Below the pieces are notes generated by a model. That model had not been told where the DNA came from and ran no database searches. It saw nothing but the letters and a program-made list of their open reading frames with translations. From positions 359,001 to 423,000 of the forward strand of contig JAYKKM010000504.1 in the NCBI GenBank assembly GCA_035772405.1: a stretch of DNA of 64,000 nt, in the 5' to 3' direction. The stretch is from Chrysogorgia sp. JL179-B06. Its lineage: Eukaryota; Cnidaria; Anthozoa; Scleralcyonacea; Chrysogorgiidae. A program made the translations under genes and the position numbers. This document shows, one piece after another, positions 44,918 to 56,488 of the stretch; the stretch's first letter is position 1; the number at the start of each line of letters is the position of its first letter.

Positions 44918-45190
44918 ACATCCTACATGGTCTATTTTTCTCTTCTCAAAACTCTTTCTCTTTAGGCGAGTAACTGGCGCCTCAAAACCAGACAGCTCGG
45001 GGAAGATAAGGGGTAGAATAAAGTAATAGATAGTTAATATGACCAGGATGATGTAGAGAGTGAGCTCTCTCTATGTCCATGAAATGTCCTACATGGTCCA
45101 TTTTTCTCTTCTCATAACTCTTTCTCTTTAGGCGAGTATCTGGCGCCTCAAAACCAGACAGCTCAGGGTAGATAAGGGGTAAACTATTTG
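44918..45190 (+). repeat. Tandem duplication of ~165 bp
   Basis: TCTTTCTCTTTAGGCGAGTA followed by TGGCGCCTCAAAACCAGACA occurs twice (about 44955 and 45120) with few differences. Confidence 0.8.
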
Positions 45191-45728
45191 GTAGTTATAT
45201 ACATACATCAAGTGTCTTTCAGCTTGATAAGTTAAAGGAAAACTAATTAGTTACTCAAGCTTTTGCAAACTCAGAATTAATATGACCAAGATGATGTGAG
45301 GCCACAGTTATTGGAGAGCTTGTTTTGGAACTGTTTCGCTCTGTCAGAGCTCATCAGCATGCCTAGACATGGACAGCCAAGACATGAACAGACATGGACA
45401 GCCAAGGCTCCACACCTAGCCTTAGCTGCCAAATTCCTTCTCTGATTAGAAGAAATAAAGTAAATAGACCATATAAGACATTTCATGGGTACCGACTGAG
45501 AGGAGCTCACGCTCACGATTGAAAAAAGTGCAAAAGCATTTTTTTTTTAAATAAATCGCAAAATGTGGCCATAAAAACGCAAATTAGCACTGTAAGATTT
45601 TTCTAAAAAAATCTTGTCAGAATGCAGGAAATGCCATTTCAGAGAGCCGGGGGGGCATGCCCCCGCACCCCCCTAGATTGCGCAATTTCCGTTTTTTGAC
45701 GTACACTGAAAAATTCCTAGATCCGCCC

Positions 45729-45796
<68 letters not shown>

Positions 45797-46645
45797 TGAA
45801 AGGATTTATGGTGAAGGAAAATTTCTAGTGTTGGAATACATACATTTTAAGACCAAACCGGGACCAGTTGCGAAAAATGCAACTTAGCGGCCTTCCGGTA
45901 GGAATTGAATCCGCGACCCTGCGATTGCTAGTGCAGTGCTCTGACCACTGAGCTACGGAAGCCGTTGCCGAGAGCCTAGTCACGAGTTCTGTATATATGG
46001 TGGTGATGCCGGGATAAGATTCTGGGTATATTATAGGTAATATTTGGCATTTCACTCGATCAAACTACATGTTGAAAGGATTTATGGTGAAGGAAAATTT
46101 CGAGGGTTGGAATACATACATTTTAAGACCAAACCGGGACCAGTTGCGAAAAATGCAACTTAGCGGCCTTCCGGTAGGAATTGAACCCGCGACCCTGCGA
46201 TTGCTAGTGCAGTGCTCTGACCACTGAGCTACGGAAGCCGTTGCCGAGAGCCTAGTCACGAGTTCTGTATATATGGTGGTGATGCCGGGATAAGATTCTG
46301 GGTATATTTATAGGTAATATTTGGCATTTCACTCGATCAAACTACATGTTGAAAGGATTTATGGTGAAGGAAAATTTCGAGGGTTGGAATACATACATTT
46401 TAAGACCAAACCGGGACCAGTTGCGAAAAATGCAACTGAGCGGCGTTCCGGTAGGAATTGAACCCGCGACCCTGCGATTGCTAGTGCAGTGCTCTGACCA
46501 CTGAGCTACGGAAGCCGTTGCCGAGAGCCTAGTCACGAGTTCTGTATATAAAATGTATGTATAAAAAATGTATGTATTCCAACACTCGAAATTTTCCTTC
46601 ACCATAAATCCTTTCAACATGTAGTTTGATCGAGTGAAATGCCAA
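45797..46645 (-). repeat. Tandem array of the tRNA-derived SINE
   Basis: Three minus-strand units with a 276-277 bp period (GAAAGGATTTATGG at 45798, 46074 and 46351), then an inverted partial copy at 46559-46645. tRNA-like heads lie at 45892-45961, 46168-46237 and 46445-46514. The linker GCCGTTGCCGAGAGCCTAGT and the GTGGTGATGCCGGGATAAGA segment are retained in the first two units. Confidence 0.85.
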
Positions 46646-46649
46646 ATAT

Positions 46650-46750
<101 letters not shown>

Positions 46751-46759
46751 GGTGGTCAG

Positions 46760-48400
46760 ATTTGCCTGATTTTCTCCCAGATGGGATTAATGAGGTGTCT
46801 TATTTCAGTGGCTGATTTCTGTAATGGCCGCCATACAAGACGCACGCAAGAGTGCGCAATGATTTATATAAATTATACACACACTGTCAGACTTAGTCCC
46901 CCATAAATATGTAGATATACCTTCCTCTCTACAAAAAAGAGTGGGGTAGTACCCCACGGGCCATATGTTGCGCCCAACGAAGATTTTGTTTACCCCCACT
47001 TTTTAAGCAAAGTGGAGTTTAAACAAGCTCAGTGTGCGCTCTAATTCTTTGTTCTTGGTATTTTTAAGTACAATGTAGCAGAAACTTTATTCTAAATTCA
47101 GGACTTGTACCTTAATTTTTATTGTCTTCGCGTTTGAAGACGAAACATGCCTCAGAGTACCTCTTCTGGGGATAAATTTGTTTTTTAAAACGTCATGATT
47201 TTGGTAAACAAAATGTTGCTGAATTCAAAATAAAGTTTAGGATCATGGCTTCAACCAGTGGAGTGGAAAACGAACATAAATTGTAAGTATTCGCCGTATA
47301 AACCCATGATTCATACTATTGATCTGTCCGCCATCTTGAATTGCCTTCTTTTGAAATTTTGCATCCTTAGAAAGCGGAAATTGTGTGAATTTAATCGGAC
47401 GTACAGCAAGGAATATAAGCACAGTGGAAAGTGTGACTAAACGAGGAAATATCATGCCTTTTGGGAATATTCGCTTGTAAAGGGTACCGCTTGTAAAAGA
47501 CATGCTTTAAAGAGGAAGTCCGACAAAACTGCTGAGCAACTGAACTGTGAAAGCTGAATATGAGGAGAAATCTGAGAAGTTTACTGTATTTAGAAAGATC
47601 GAGAGAAAGAAATTACTCGACAGGAGATTGATGCAAGTAAGTTAACCGGTTTATAGAGGTTGTTTTACGAACGAGGAATAAAGACGGGCTGGAAGTGTTG
47701 TAGTAATGGTAATTTATATCGATATCTAATGAATTTGAAACCCACGCCAAGTGTTTCTTATGAAGTTAAAATATGTGTATGATATACCTTGCTTGGAATA
47801 TTTTTTAAAGTTATGGAATTGTAAAATAAATACTTGTATGTGTTAATCAATATTTCATTGATAGCCCTAATTTTATTATATTTCTATGATAGGTAAACTA
47901 CTGGAAGATAGCTGAGCAAGAACACTATTTGGCACAATTAAAGAAGCAGTATGTTCACTTCAAAGCAATGCTTGGTCAGACACAACAAGTATTGTTCTTC
48001 ATTGTGCTACTGGAAATGTTGACAGCCGGGTGGGTTAGGATATTAGAAACCAGGAAAGTAATAACACAGTTATTGTAAATATGAATAGTCTATGAGTTAA
48101 ATGCCAGGTGGTGTAGCATAATGCTTGATGTACGGTACATGGGGAGTGAGTTTCATAATGTATGTATGTATGCGTATATGTATGTATGTAATACAATATT
48201 GGTATTGTTTATATGAGCATGCCATGCTCATCTACTGTCGGGGGTTCACAGATGTACATGTAGGTGTTTATTTTAATTAGATTTTTATAGGCCCTGTTAT
48301 AGTAAACATTAAAGGAACAAACCACAACACAGGTTTCATATGAAAACTTTTATTTCTATTAATAGCTTTATTAGCAAACATTTATTATGGGTACTATTAT
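46760..48400. other. Possible exon-like pieces, no gene established
   Basis: At 47245 ATGGCTTCAACCAGTGGAGT runs to a GTAAGT donor (MASTSGVENEHK), and near 47372 an acceptor-like CATCCTTAG precedes KLCEFNRTYSKEYKH. The pieces cannot be assembled into a recognisable protein. Confidence 0.3.
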
Positions 48401-48406
48401 ACACCA

Positions 48407-48708
48407 ATCAATGTTAAGCCCCAGAGGGGTATTGGGCATACTGTATGTGGGGCATTTGACTATCCCTGTCTGCCCCATCCTCGGGAATTTGATTGTTATT
48501 TTTACCCTGAGGGAAGGGCTATTTGATTTTTATACTAGTCTTTAATGAGGATTTGTTAAAGTAAGGAAAGGCTATTTTTCAGGTCCATATATGGGGATAT
48601 TTGACAAACTGTCTGACTTTGGGGAATTTGATTGCCAAATTGCATGAAAAATCAAATGCCCCACATATGCCCAATACCCCCCCCCCCCCTTTTGAGCTTA
48701 ACATTGAT
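48407..48708. mobile_element. MITE with ~55-bp inverted arms
   Basis: ATCAATGTTAAGC, GGGTATTGGGCATA and TGTGGGGCATTTGA on the left are mirrored by TCAAATGCCCCACA, TATGCCCAATACCC and GCTTAACATTGAT on the right. Confidence 0.75.
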
Positions 48709-49062
48709 AGGTGAATTAGTCAGACAAGAATCAAAACTGACTATAAACAAATATTCTTGCCAACACTTCCCTTTTGTAAATAAAATTATCTAGTTTTAGC
48801 CAAAATAACATAATCAAGGCTCATGTCTTTTCATAAATAGGTCAAAGGAATAGTATTTAGCCCATTCATCAATAAGCCAGTCTCAGTTGGTCTCTCTTGT
48901 GCTTAAAAAACAATCCAGCTTTTATAGCCAAAAATAAGGGGACGAGTACATGGACCGGGCTGGCCCAGTTAACTGAGCTCATGCAATTCACAAAAATCAA
49001 TACACAAAACAAAAATTGATCCCAAATTTAGTTTATACATGTTTCACAGTATAAAGCTAATA

Positions 49063-49227
49063 GGGCTTTCCAATTATACGGTCAGACCGGTCTGTCCAGC
49101 AATATTTTGCTAAATGGAACACGATAAGTTTGAGGAGTGCGGCTGGTCTGCCAGGAAAATTTGGGCCTAATCAAGAGGAGGTACATTTTGCCGGAGTAAC
49201 CAGTCTGACCGTGTAAATGGAAAGCCC
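49063..49227. mobile_element. Short MITE
   Basis: GGGCTTTCCAATTATACGGT and CAGAC on the left are mirrored by GTCTGACCGTGTAAATGGAA and AGCCC on the right, 165 bp in all. Confidence 0.65.
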
Positions 49228-49560
49228 AATAACCCTGCCAGCCCGGTTTCATGTATTCATCCATCTGGTGTTGGCCAGAGTAAAATACTAAAAGACCACC
49301 ACACTTAGTGAAAGCATGAATCAGATTATCCCTTTCACAACTAGATGTCTTCCTTGTTTCAGAATCATCCTCGTTTCAGAATCATCTTCAGAGAAACATA
49401 AGGACATTTTCATGATTTCTTACACTGCTAAATCAATAAAAATAATTGAACTCAAAAGGGAAACCAGCTCACCACTCAACCTGTTGAGATATGAGTGTTA
49501 AGTTGTCACAAGAATATCCCATGGACTTACATGGAATAAAACACGCCTCCAATCACTATG

Positions 49561-49630
49561 CGGTTTGATAGCCCAACAGGTAGAGAGCGAACTGGTATCT
49601 TGAAGGTGCGAGTTCAAATACCGCTCAAAT
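49561..49630 (+). tRNA. tRNA-like sequence, probably SINE head
   Basis: GCGGT pairs with ACCGC at the ends; box A-like TAGCCCAACAGGTAGAG and box B-like GAGTTCAAATACC are correctly spaced over about 67 nt. The anticodon arm is weak, so this is a degenerate tRNA or a second SINE family. Confidence 0.35.
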
Positions 49631-50047
49631 CAGGCGAAATATTTTGCTTGATTTTGCAGTCAAGACAAAAGAAAAAGTATGAAATTGAGGTATCCACTCA
49701 GTGGCACTTGCCAGGGAATAATAAACCAGTAGCCTTTGAACGACACAGCTTTTGCGAAATGATTTTGCAACCTCCTTCAAACATGAATCCACCAAGGCCA
49801 GGGACCAACCATTTCGAGTTTATTCCCCACAACTTCTTCGAGTAAAGGGATCCATGACATCCATTTATTTCATGCCATAATTTGACTTATTTTCTGCTCC
49901 TCTGACAGCCTTAATCCACTCCCGCTCCACAGAAAATTTCATCTCTGTCAGTAAAGTATTCCAAAACCTTTCGCCACGCTCCTATGACATCCAAAAGCAC
50001 CTTATAGTTAATTTAGAACTTTCCTCACTGTTGTTTGCCGTGTTCGG

Positions 50048-50950
50048 ACATGCGGCTAAATGCAGGAATTGCTCCAACCTGTGATTGGACGACAAAAATA
50101 GTAACAGCAGAGTCAATGGTGTAGAATTACTCTATCTATACTCTGTTTAGTTTACATATTTATCTATATCTGAATAGACCAACGAATACACGGAAACCTT
50201 TTGCTTGTATTTAATAAATAAATAAAGAGTGGTTATGTCCTGAACTCATGTTATAAATATTTTCGCAAGGTTTATATAATTACCGGAGATTGAAGACGTA
50301 TGAATTCAACACACGATCGAGAATCATAAATATATTTTAATGCCACAAACAACAAGAATGTGTGCTTAAAGCTAATCCGTACTTACATGAGTGCTGAATA
50401 AACTTTTACTTTCAAAAAGCTTCGAAGAACCAACACAAATAAAACAATCAAAAATATTTTTTGTCAGACCGCGTGGGTTGCTAGGCCAGCGGATCAATCG
50501 CTAGCGGACACCATTTGCTTCAGCTCTCATATACGGCCTCATACGACATTACGACTCATAGCGTGGAAGGCACTAGATAGAATCAACCTTTTTGAAAGAA
50601 AAAGTTTATTCAGCACTCATGTAAGAACGGAATAGCTTTAAGTTTAAGCATACATTCTTGTTGTTTGTGGCATTAAAATATATTTCTGATTCTCGATCGT
50701 GTGTTGAATTCATACGTCTTCAATCTCCCGGTAATGTAAATCGTGCGAAAACATTTATAACATACGAGTTCAAGACATAACCATTCTTTCTTTATTTATT
50801 AAATACAAGCGATAGGTTTCCGTGAAGTTCGTTGGTCTATTCAGATATAGATAAATAAGCTATAGAGTGATTCTACACCATTGACACTGCCGTTACTATT
50901 TTTATCGTCCAATGACAGGTCGGAGCAATTCCTGCATTTAGCCGCATGTG
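50048..50950. mobile_element. Long foldback element, ~365-bp arms
   Basis: Arms 50048-50420 and 50591-50950 are inverted copies throughout (ACATGCGGCTAAATGCAGGA outside; TGAGTGCTGAATAAACTTTT inside), about 85-90% alike, with a 170-bp spacer. No coding capacity. Confidence 0.82.
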
Positions 50951-51067
50951 TGTTCGGATTGTCCGCCATCTTTGATTTTTTGCTTACTCTAATGGCACAC
51001 AGCGCTGACAATACGCGCCCGCGCAAGTGGAATCTGACCACCATGATATATATATTTAGCATATACC

Positions 51068-51146
51068 AAAACAGTGAATAGTGCTTTTCGCGCAATCTGA
51101 TTGGTTGCTCTAGCTCGGGATATCCTGCACTATTCACTGTTTCGCA
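51068..51146. mobile_element. Short hairpin MITE
   Basis: AAACAGTGAATAGTGC mirrored by GCACTATTCACTGTTT, 79 bp. Confidence 0.65.
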
Positions 51147-51149
51147 AAA

Positions 51150-51974
51150 CAAGATGGTGTCATTCTCTTGAACGATTTTCTTTTTATATAATGCAAGAAA
51201 TTGGTAAAAGCAGACAGGTAGAAAACAATTACTGTATGTAGGAACATTATTTTAGGTAATATTTATGAAAAACAAGTTTCAAAGAGAGAATAGAAAGTGC
51301 TACGAAAACAAACTTGATTCAACGAACTGACTGTTGCATGTCAGTTTTCGTTCAAATATTTTGAAAGAAAAGTGTTCTCCGTAGTTCATATATCGATAAA
51401 TTGCCTTTATATAGTTTGAGACAATTTGAATTGCCTTTCATATAGAATTTAATAACATTTACAAACATTAAAAATAATTTCGGTTACAACAAAACCAAGC
51501 AAAACATAAATAATTAGTACGGTTTCAGCCATAAAGATTACCGCGATACACTGCCCAAGAAACTGGCGAGTAATGAACTGAATACTAAACAAATGACCTG
51601 GAAAACATACTACCGATTTTATAACAGTAAACACACACAGAAATATTTATAAATTAAAGGAAATTCAACGACTAAACACATGAAACATTGTCATTGCACT
51701 GACCGAAATAAAAACGCTTTGAAAAGAACAATTATTGTCGCTTACTCACCCAGAGTTCATTAGTTATCCTTTGTCCTCAGGTTTTCCCATGTACAGTATT
51801 AAAATATTTCCTTTGAGTTAAAATCCAGTGGTCTTTTGCCTTACTTTGCTCCAACTTCGAAAGGTTTTCAAAACGACCGGCAGTGCTGTCAGCTTGTCAA
51901 AACTGATAAACAACTCCAAATATGGACAGGCAAACTCCAAATATGGAAAGCCATATGGAAAGGGCATTTTTTGC

Positions 51975-51975
<1 letters not shown>
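51150..51975. other. No gene recognised
   Basis: AT-rich; nothing beyond short frames. Confidence 0.4.
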
Positions 51976-52010
<35 letters not shown>

Positions 52011-52012
<2 letters not shown>

Positions 52013-52057
52013 TACAGACGGTACCGTTTCGGCCTTATGGGCCTCATCAGTGTAGTG
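52011..52057 (-). ncRNA. Hammerhead ribozyme, copy 1
   Basis: On the minus strand: stem I ACUACA...UGUAGU (6 bp), core CUGAUGA, stem II GGCC-CAUAA-GGCC, core GAAA, weak stem III in the palindrome ACGGUACCGU, and cleavage triplet GUC. All conserved core positions are present. Stem III cannot form a good hairpin alone (CGG/CCG with no proper loop) but pairs perfectly between two copies, as in the dimeric hammerheads of animal repeats and retrozymes. Confidence 0.87.
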
Positions 52058-52239
52058 CTGATGAGCAGGATGAAGATGACTGCTATTTACAGTCACCCTT
52101 GATGCACACAAAATGTGGGACATCAAGAACCATGCCAGAGCGCTCAACTGCAAGCAGTGAGCGTGCGCACAATGCGTAAGCGACAATGGTTCATCCTGTA
52201 GAGCGCTCAATATGGCCTAAAGGTCATAGAGCGTATCTA

Positions 52240-52286
52240 ACTACAGACGGTACCGTTTCGGCCTTTTGGGCCTCATCAGTGTAGTG
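52240..52286 (-). ncRNA. Hammerhead ribozyme, copy 2
   Basis: Same structure as copy 1 with stem II loop CAAAA instead of CAUAA. Core, stems I to III and GUC are identical. Confidence 0.87.
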
Positions 52287-52490
52287 CTGATGAGCAGGAT
52301 GAAGATGACTGCTATTTACAGTCACCCTTGATGCACACAAAATGTGGGACATCAAGAACCATGCCAGAGCGCTCAACTGCAAGCAGTGAGCGTGCGCACA
52401 ATGCGTAAGCGACAATGGTTCATCCTGTAGAGCGCTCAATATGGCCTAAAGGTCATAGAGCGTATCTAACTACAGACGGTACCGTTTCGG

Positions 52491-52642
<152 letters not shown>

Positions 52643-52753
52643 CTAAAACGAATGTGATGTTGTTCACGGAACGTTGAAAGTGCTCAATACCATAAAGGTA
52701 GAGCGAATATATAGTGAAAGTGGTCTTACCTCAAAATGATAAAATCCGCAACT

Positions 52754-52782
52754 GTCAGTTTCACGCAAGGCGATCTTCAGGC

Positions 52783-52783
<1 letters not shown>
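52754..52783 (-). ncRNA. Hammerhead-like remnant (Penelope type?)
   Basis: Minus strand CCUGAAGAUCGCCUUGCGUG then GAAAC. It resembles the CUGAAGA...GAAAC pattern at 53350 but lacks a clear cleavage triplet and stem I. Confidence 0.25.
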
Positions 52784-52861
<78 letters not shown>

Positions 52862-53048
52862 TAAGTTTCAATAAACAACCAAAAGAAACAACATTTGAAA
52901 TAAGATGTAGTAAAACCACTCGTAAAATCGCTTTATTGTAAGCTCTTATGCACGCACCTGAAGAGCTTACAATAAAGCGATTTACGTGTCGTTTTACTAC
53001 ATCTTATTTCAAATGTTGTTTCTTTTGGTTGTTTATTGAAACTTTTAT
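52862..53048. mobile_element. Hairpin MITE, ~80-bp arms
   Basis: AAGTTTCAATAAACAACCAA outside and AATCGCTTTATTGTAAGCTC inside are mirrored almost perfectly; only about 15 bp of loop. Confidence 0.85.
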
Positions 53049-53085
53049 CTATATAGAACACTTGTGTTTGTTAACGAAACGATTT

Positions 53086-53160
<75 letters not shown>

Positions 53161-53163
53161 TTA

Positions 53164-53277
53164 TAGGTAATATTTGTAATATAGGTAATATTTGGCATTT
53201 CACTCGATCAAACTACATGTTGAAAGGATTTATGGTGAAGGAAAATTTCGAGTGTTGGAATACATACATTTTAAGAC

Positions 53278-53278
<1 letters not shown>
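53164..53278 (-). repeat. SINE fragment without tRNA head
   Basis: Matches the part of the SINE unit from GGTAATATTTGGCATTTCAC to ATACATACATTTTAAGAC, then is cut off by TA microsatellite. Confidence 0.75.
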
Positions 53279-53318
<40 letters not shown>

Positions 53319-53349
53319 GTAAAACACGAGTGAAATCATAATATTTAAT

Positions 53350-53393
53350 AACGTTCTAACGTTTCCTTGTTAACACAAGATCTTCAGAGAATA
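53350..53393 (-). ncRNA. Candidate Penelope-type hammerhead motif
   Basis: Minus strand: stem I UUCU/AGAA, core CUGAAGA (A instead of U at position 7), stem II CUUGU-GUUA-ACAAG, GAAAC and triplet GUU. Position 7 is the most tolerant core position. Hammerheads are known in the terminal repeats of Penelope-like elements, and this one lies where the 3' repeat of copy A would be. Confidence 0.5.
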
Positions 53394-53529
53394 ATAATCA
53401 CATAAGTGCAAAAAGCCTAAATATTTAGTTACAAAGTTGTCATAAATTATTAATAATTAACAAATAGAGAGGAAACTAAAAAAATACATATTACAGGATG
53501 AGACGACACTAGTATACAATGACAAAGAA

Positions 53530-53850
53530 GGAATTAGCTTACAAAAGAAAAAGTGGAGCGGTGCCAATATTTGCGTTTAAAGGTTTGAGATCGCGAATAA
53601 GAAGAGTTTCGCGCAAAAGAAGTTCTGATTCGAAAGTACGACTAGAAATAATCTTAAAATCACTAAAAGAGACAGAGTGACCTGCAGTGTCACGGTGATG
53701 AGAGAGGATACTTATAAGAGGAGGGTTACTATACTATTCCCAGTAAGAGGTGAAATTCCCATGTGGTTAGACACACGTGTATGTAGATGTCGGATTGTTT
53801 CTCCGTTGTAAGAAGCTCCGCAGCTTCAGCACGTAAAATTATATACAAGG
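53530..53850 (-). pseudogene. GIY-YIG endonuclease domain of Penelope copy A
   Basis: SCGASYNGETIRHLHTRV (second motif changed from YIG to YNG), several stops, then TAGHSVSFSDFKIISSRTFE and ELLLRETLLIRDLKPLNANI, the typical end of the Penelope endonuclease. Confidence 0.68.
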
Positions 53851-53974
53851 GAATTTTATCTTTAAATTAAAATTAAAATTAAATTAAATTAAAATTAAAT
53901 TAAATTAAAATTAAAATTAAAATATTTTTATATGTAAGGGAATTTTATCTTTAAAAGAAAAGAAGTGAAAAAGT

Positions 53975-54655
53975 CTAACTGAAGGACGAGCGAAAATCTA
54001 ATGTCAATTTGAGGATAGGCAGATGAGAGAAGTTTTCGGAGTTGGGTTTGGATTTGAACGAAGTGTTGTCCGGTAAACTGTATAGAGAGAAATAAACAGT
54101 GCGTTTAGGAACTGTGGGTGGTTTAGGTGATTTTGAGAAAACTTTGTCGAGAAAAGCAGTAACACAGCTGTCGAGAAATTTCTCTAGATAACCATTATTA
54201 ATAAGGATGCGTTTTAGTTTTTCCAGTTCAACATTAAATATAGCATACGTAGAACAAATGTTGAAGCAACGGTTAAGTAAGGAAAAGATTAGACCTCTTT
54301 TGTAAGAAAACGGAATAAAAGAATCAAAAGACGTCAAAAGACCAGTAAAAGTAGGTTTACGGTGAACATTTGTGGAAAAGCAACCACCGGAACGATTGAC
54401 GCTTATGTCTAGGAAAGACAAGGATTTGTTTACCTCCAATACATGAGTACATTTTATTTTTGCATGCTTAGACTTAAAGTAATTAAGAAATGGAAGAACG
54501 TGATCGGAAGAACGAAATAAGATAAAACAGTCGTCAACATAACGACGATAAAACAAAGGTTTGAACTCAGGTTGACATTCATCTATCCAAGTGCGTTCAT
54601 GACCAGGGGAGAACCCATGGCAACGCCATCTACCTGTTGATATACTTTTTGACAT
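53975..54655 (-). pseudogene. Penelope-like reverse transcriptase, C-terminal half (copy A)
   Basis: Open for 226 codons: FYRRYVDDCFILF (catalytic YVDD), KSLSFLDISVNR, FSTNVHRKPTFTGLLTSFDS, YKRGLIFSLLNRCFNICST and LEKFLDSCVTAFLDKVFSKS. This order is diagnostic of Penelope-like RTs. Upstream the VAMGSPLGP region is mutated. Confidence 0.87.
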
Positions 54656-55319
54656 CTACCTGTTGATAAAGTTTATGAAATTTTGTGTTGAATTTTGCGA
54701 TAAAGTAATTCAAAAGGTATAAGAAAATCGCATTTCCTCAGCTTCTTTGGCGGGATAGTCCTTTAACCAGTATACTTTTCTCATCGTCTGAAATAATACA
54801 GTTGGATTAATTGAAGATAACTTCATCGGGTTTAATGCTAGTTGTTTTGATTGAATCTTTTGTTAGTCGGAACAGTTTCTTTTCCTAAATGGCGCTGTGG
54901 CGTTCGAGGTGGTTGGCGTTTTCACGGTCAGAGACGGGTTTTAGATGTATTAGATCTAGAGAAGACACAAGAAGTGCCAAGGACGATTGAGCTTTCGTAG
55001 ATTCTTTCTTTAGTGAATGGATTTTTGAGTTCTTTGTTCGAATTTCTTCGTTTAATAACTTTCTTTGACATTGGCGATAAGCGGGTGAGTGGCGATAAAC
55101 AGGGGCTCGGGGGAATCACAAAAAGGGAGAAATGAGCACACAACTAATTTAACGCGTTTATTAGAAATGGCTAGCAGTGTACTTTCCTGTTAAATAATAC
55201 TAACAACAGAATAATTAAAGCAGATTTTATTAACTAAACATCCATTTGTCTACGGAAAAAATGGCAAGTAAATAAATATTACCAAAATTATTAATACAAA
55301 TATTCACATTTATTTTTTT

Positions 55320-55407
55320 GCGGTCCGGTATCCATCTGATTCGCGCGCTCTGATTGGCTAGCGAGCGGTCCGGTATCCTACGATACGGACCCCGATACCG
55401 GACCGCT
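55320..55407. mobile_element. Short hairpin MITE
   Basis: GCGGTCCGGTATC facing GATACCGGACCGC, with an internal extra copy GAGCGGTCCGGTATC. Confidence 0.6.
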
Positions 55408-55507
55408 GTGGATTTACAAACAAAAACAAAATAGCTTTTTTAATATTTCGTATACTCGTCGCTTTTTACTACCTTTTGAGACAATATACTGCCAGTAAAA
55501 ACAAAAT

Positions 55508-55760
55508 AAGATGGATATAGTGACAATGAAAGCTATCACAGCGAAAGCGAATTTTATTTTCCCGAAGTTGAAGATTTTATATACGAAAAAGAAAAAGTCC
55601 AGCGAAGTGGCAACATTGTCCAAGATAACTTGGACGAAATTCAAAATTTTATTTAAGAACAACGGCCTGAAAATACAGTTAAGTGTACCTACGAGATGAA
55701 TGTGTGGAACCGCTTCTGTGCTACAGTAAACGAACATGAGAAATGTTCTCTTGTGTCGGT
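55508..55760 (+). pseudogene. Possible DUF3504/Crypton-like recombinase N-terminal fragment
   Basis: Acidic stretch YSDNESYHSESEFYFPEVED, one in-frame TAA, then ENTVKCTYEMNVWNRFCATV. 'NT-K-T---+-WN-FC' resembles the start of the Crypton-derived domain in ZMYM/KCTD-like proteins. Too short to be sure. Confidence 0.3.
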
Positions 55761-56340
55761 TTTTCATGACCATAACAGAGAAAGACGGCAGTGTCGGAAA
55801 GGCTTAATGCTTTAATACAAAGCAGCTTCGGTTGTCCACCACCGCAAGATTTCAAACGTCCCGAATTGCTTAACAGTATCGCAATAACGTCAACAACCAC
55901 AGCAATTACAGACTTGTTTTCCGGAGCAAAAATTGGCAAGTTTGAATGATATATTATACTTTCAATTTCAACTTCGCTTCAACTTTAGTTCTGGCGACAC
56001 ATCGAGTGAGAAGCCGACAAAGACAAGGCGGCAAGATTCCGATTACATGTATCATACGAGACAAACAATGTTTTCAATTTTGCTTTTGCATGATCAATGA
56101 TGAATATTAGTCCTGGTTAAGTCCTGGTTTGCTCTGTTCAACTGTACCTGTCGAATTTCCAATCTCGTTTATTAAAAAGATGACTTGAATGAGTTTTTCC
56201 TTTGTCAGGTGATTTTCTATATATGGTTCGCCTCTTTCCAAATATGGGCAGCGGAAGTGACCACTAGCGTTTTAGCTTCCTGTGTTTTTTACACGGCGGC
56301 AGATTTACTTGTCTTACAATTATTTATAACAAAAAAATTA

Positions 56341-56488
56341 ATATGTTATTTACCGTTTTGGTCGGTCCGTATAGAAAAATATTTGCCCTCGGTCTCAAAA
56401 ATGTCCCTCGGCCTGCGGCCTCGGGCCATTTTTGAGACCTCGGGCAAATATTTTTCTATACGGACCTCCCAGCCGGTAAATAACATAT
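56341..56488. mobile_element. Strong hairpin MITE
   Basis: ATATGTTATTTACCG, GGTCCGTATAGAAAAATATT and GGTCTCAAAAATG on the left are mirrored on the right; the loop is CCTCGGCCTGCGGCCTCGGG. Confidence 0.85.

Larger units (their letters stand above)
43113..45731. mobile_element. 2.6-kb hAT-like element
   Basis: Ends CAGGGGCGGATTTAGGG and CCTAGATCCGCCCCTG are inverted hAT-style TIRs. Both ends lie in TA microsatellite, so an 8-bp duplication (TATATATA type) cannot be told apart. GTACGTCAAACACG near the left has a counterpart TTTTTTGACGTACACTG near the right. No hAT transposase was recognised. A GGGGGGGCATGCCCCCGC block near the right end is like the one in the 23048 element. Confidence 0.72.
53330..55080 (-). 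mobile_element. Penelope-like element, copy A
   Basis: Minus-strand order: possible N-terminus (55080-54900; KVIKRRNSNKELKNPFTKER), a gap with stop-ridden sequence, RT 3' half (54655-53975), GIY-YIG domain (53850-53530), then a hammerhead-like motif at 53350-53393. The RT N-terminal half is missing. A TTAAAATTAAA simple repeat lies between RT and GIY-YIG, flanked by a duplicated GGGAATTTTATCTTTAAA. Confidence 0.8.

Noticed and set aside
45740..46640. ORFs reading SVAQWSEHCTSNRRV
   Set aside because: These run through the tRNA-like SINE head; the repeated frame follows the SINE period, not a gene.
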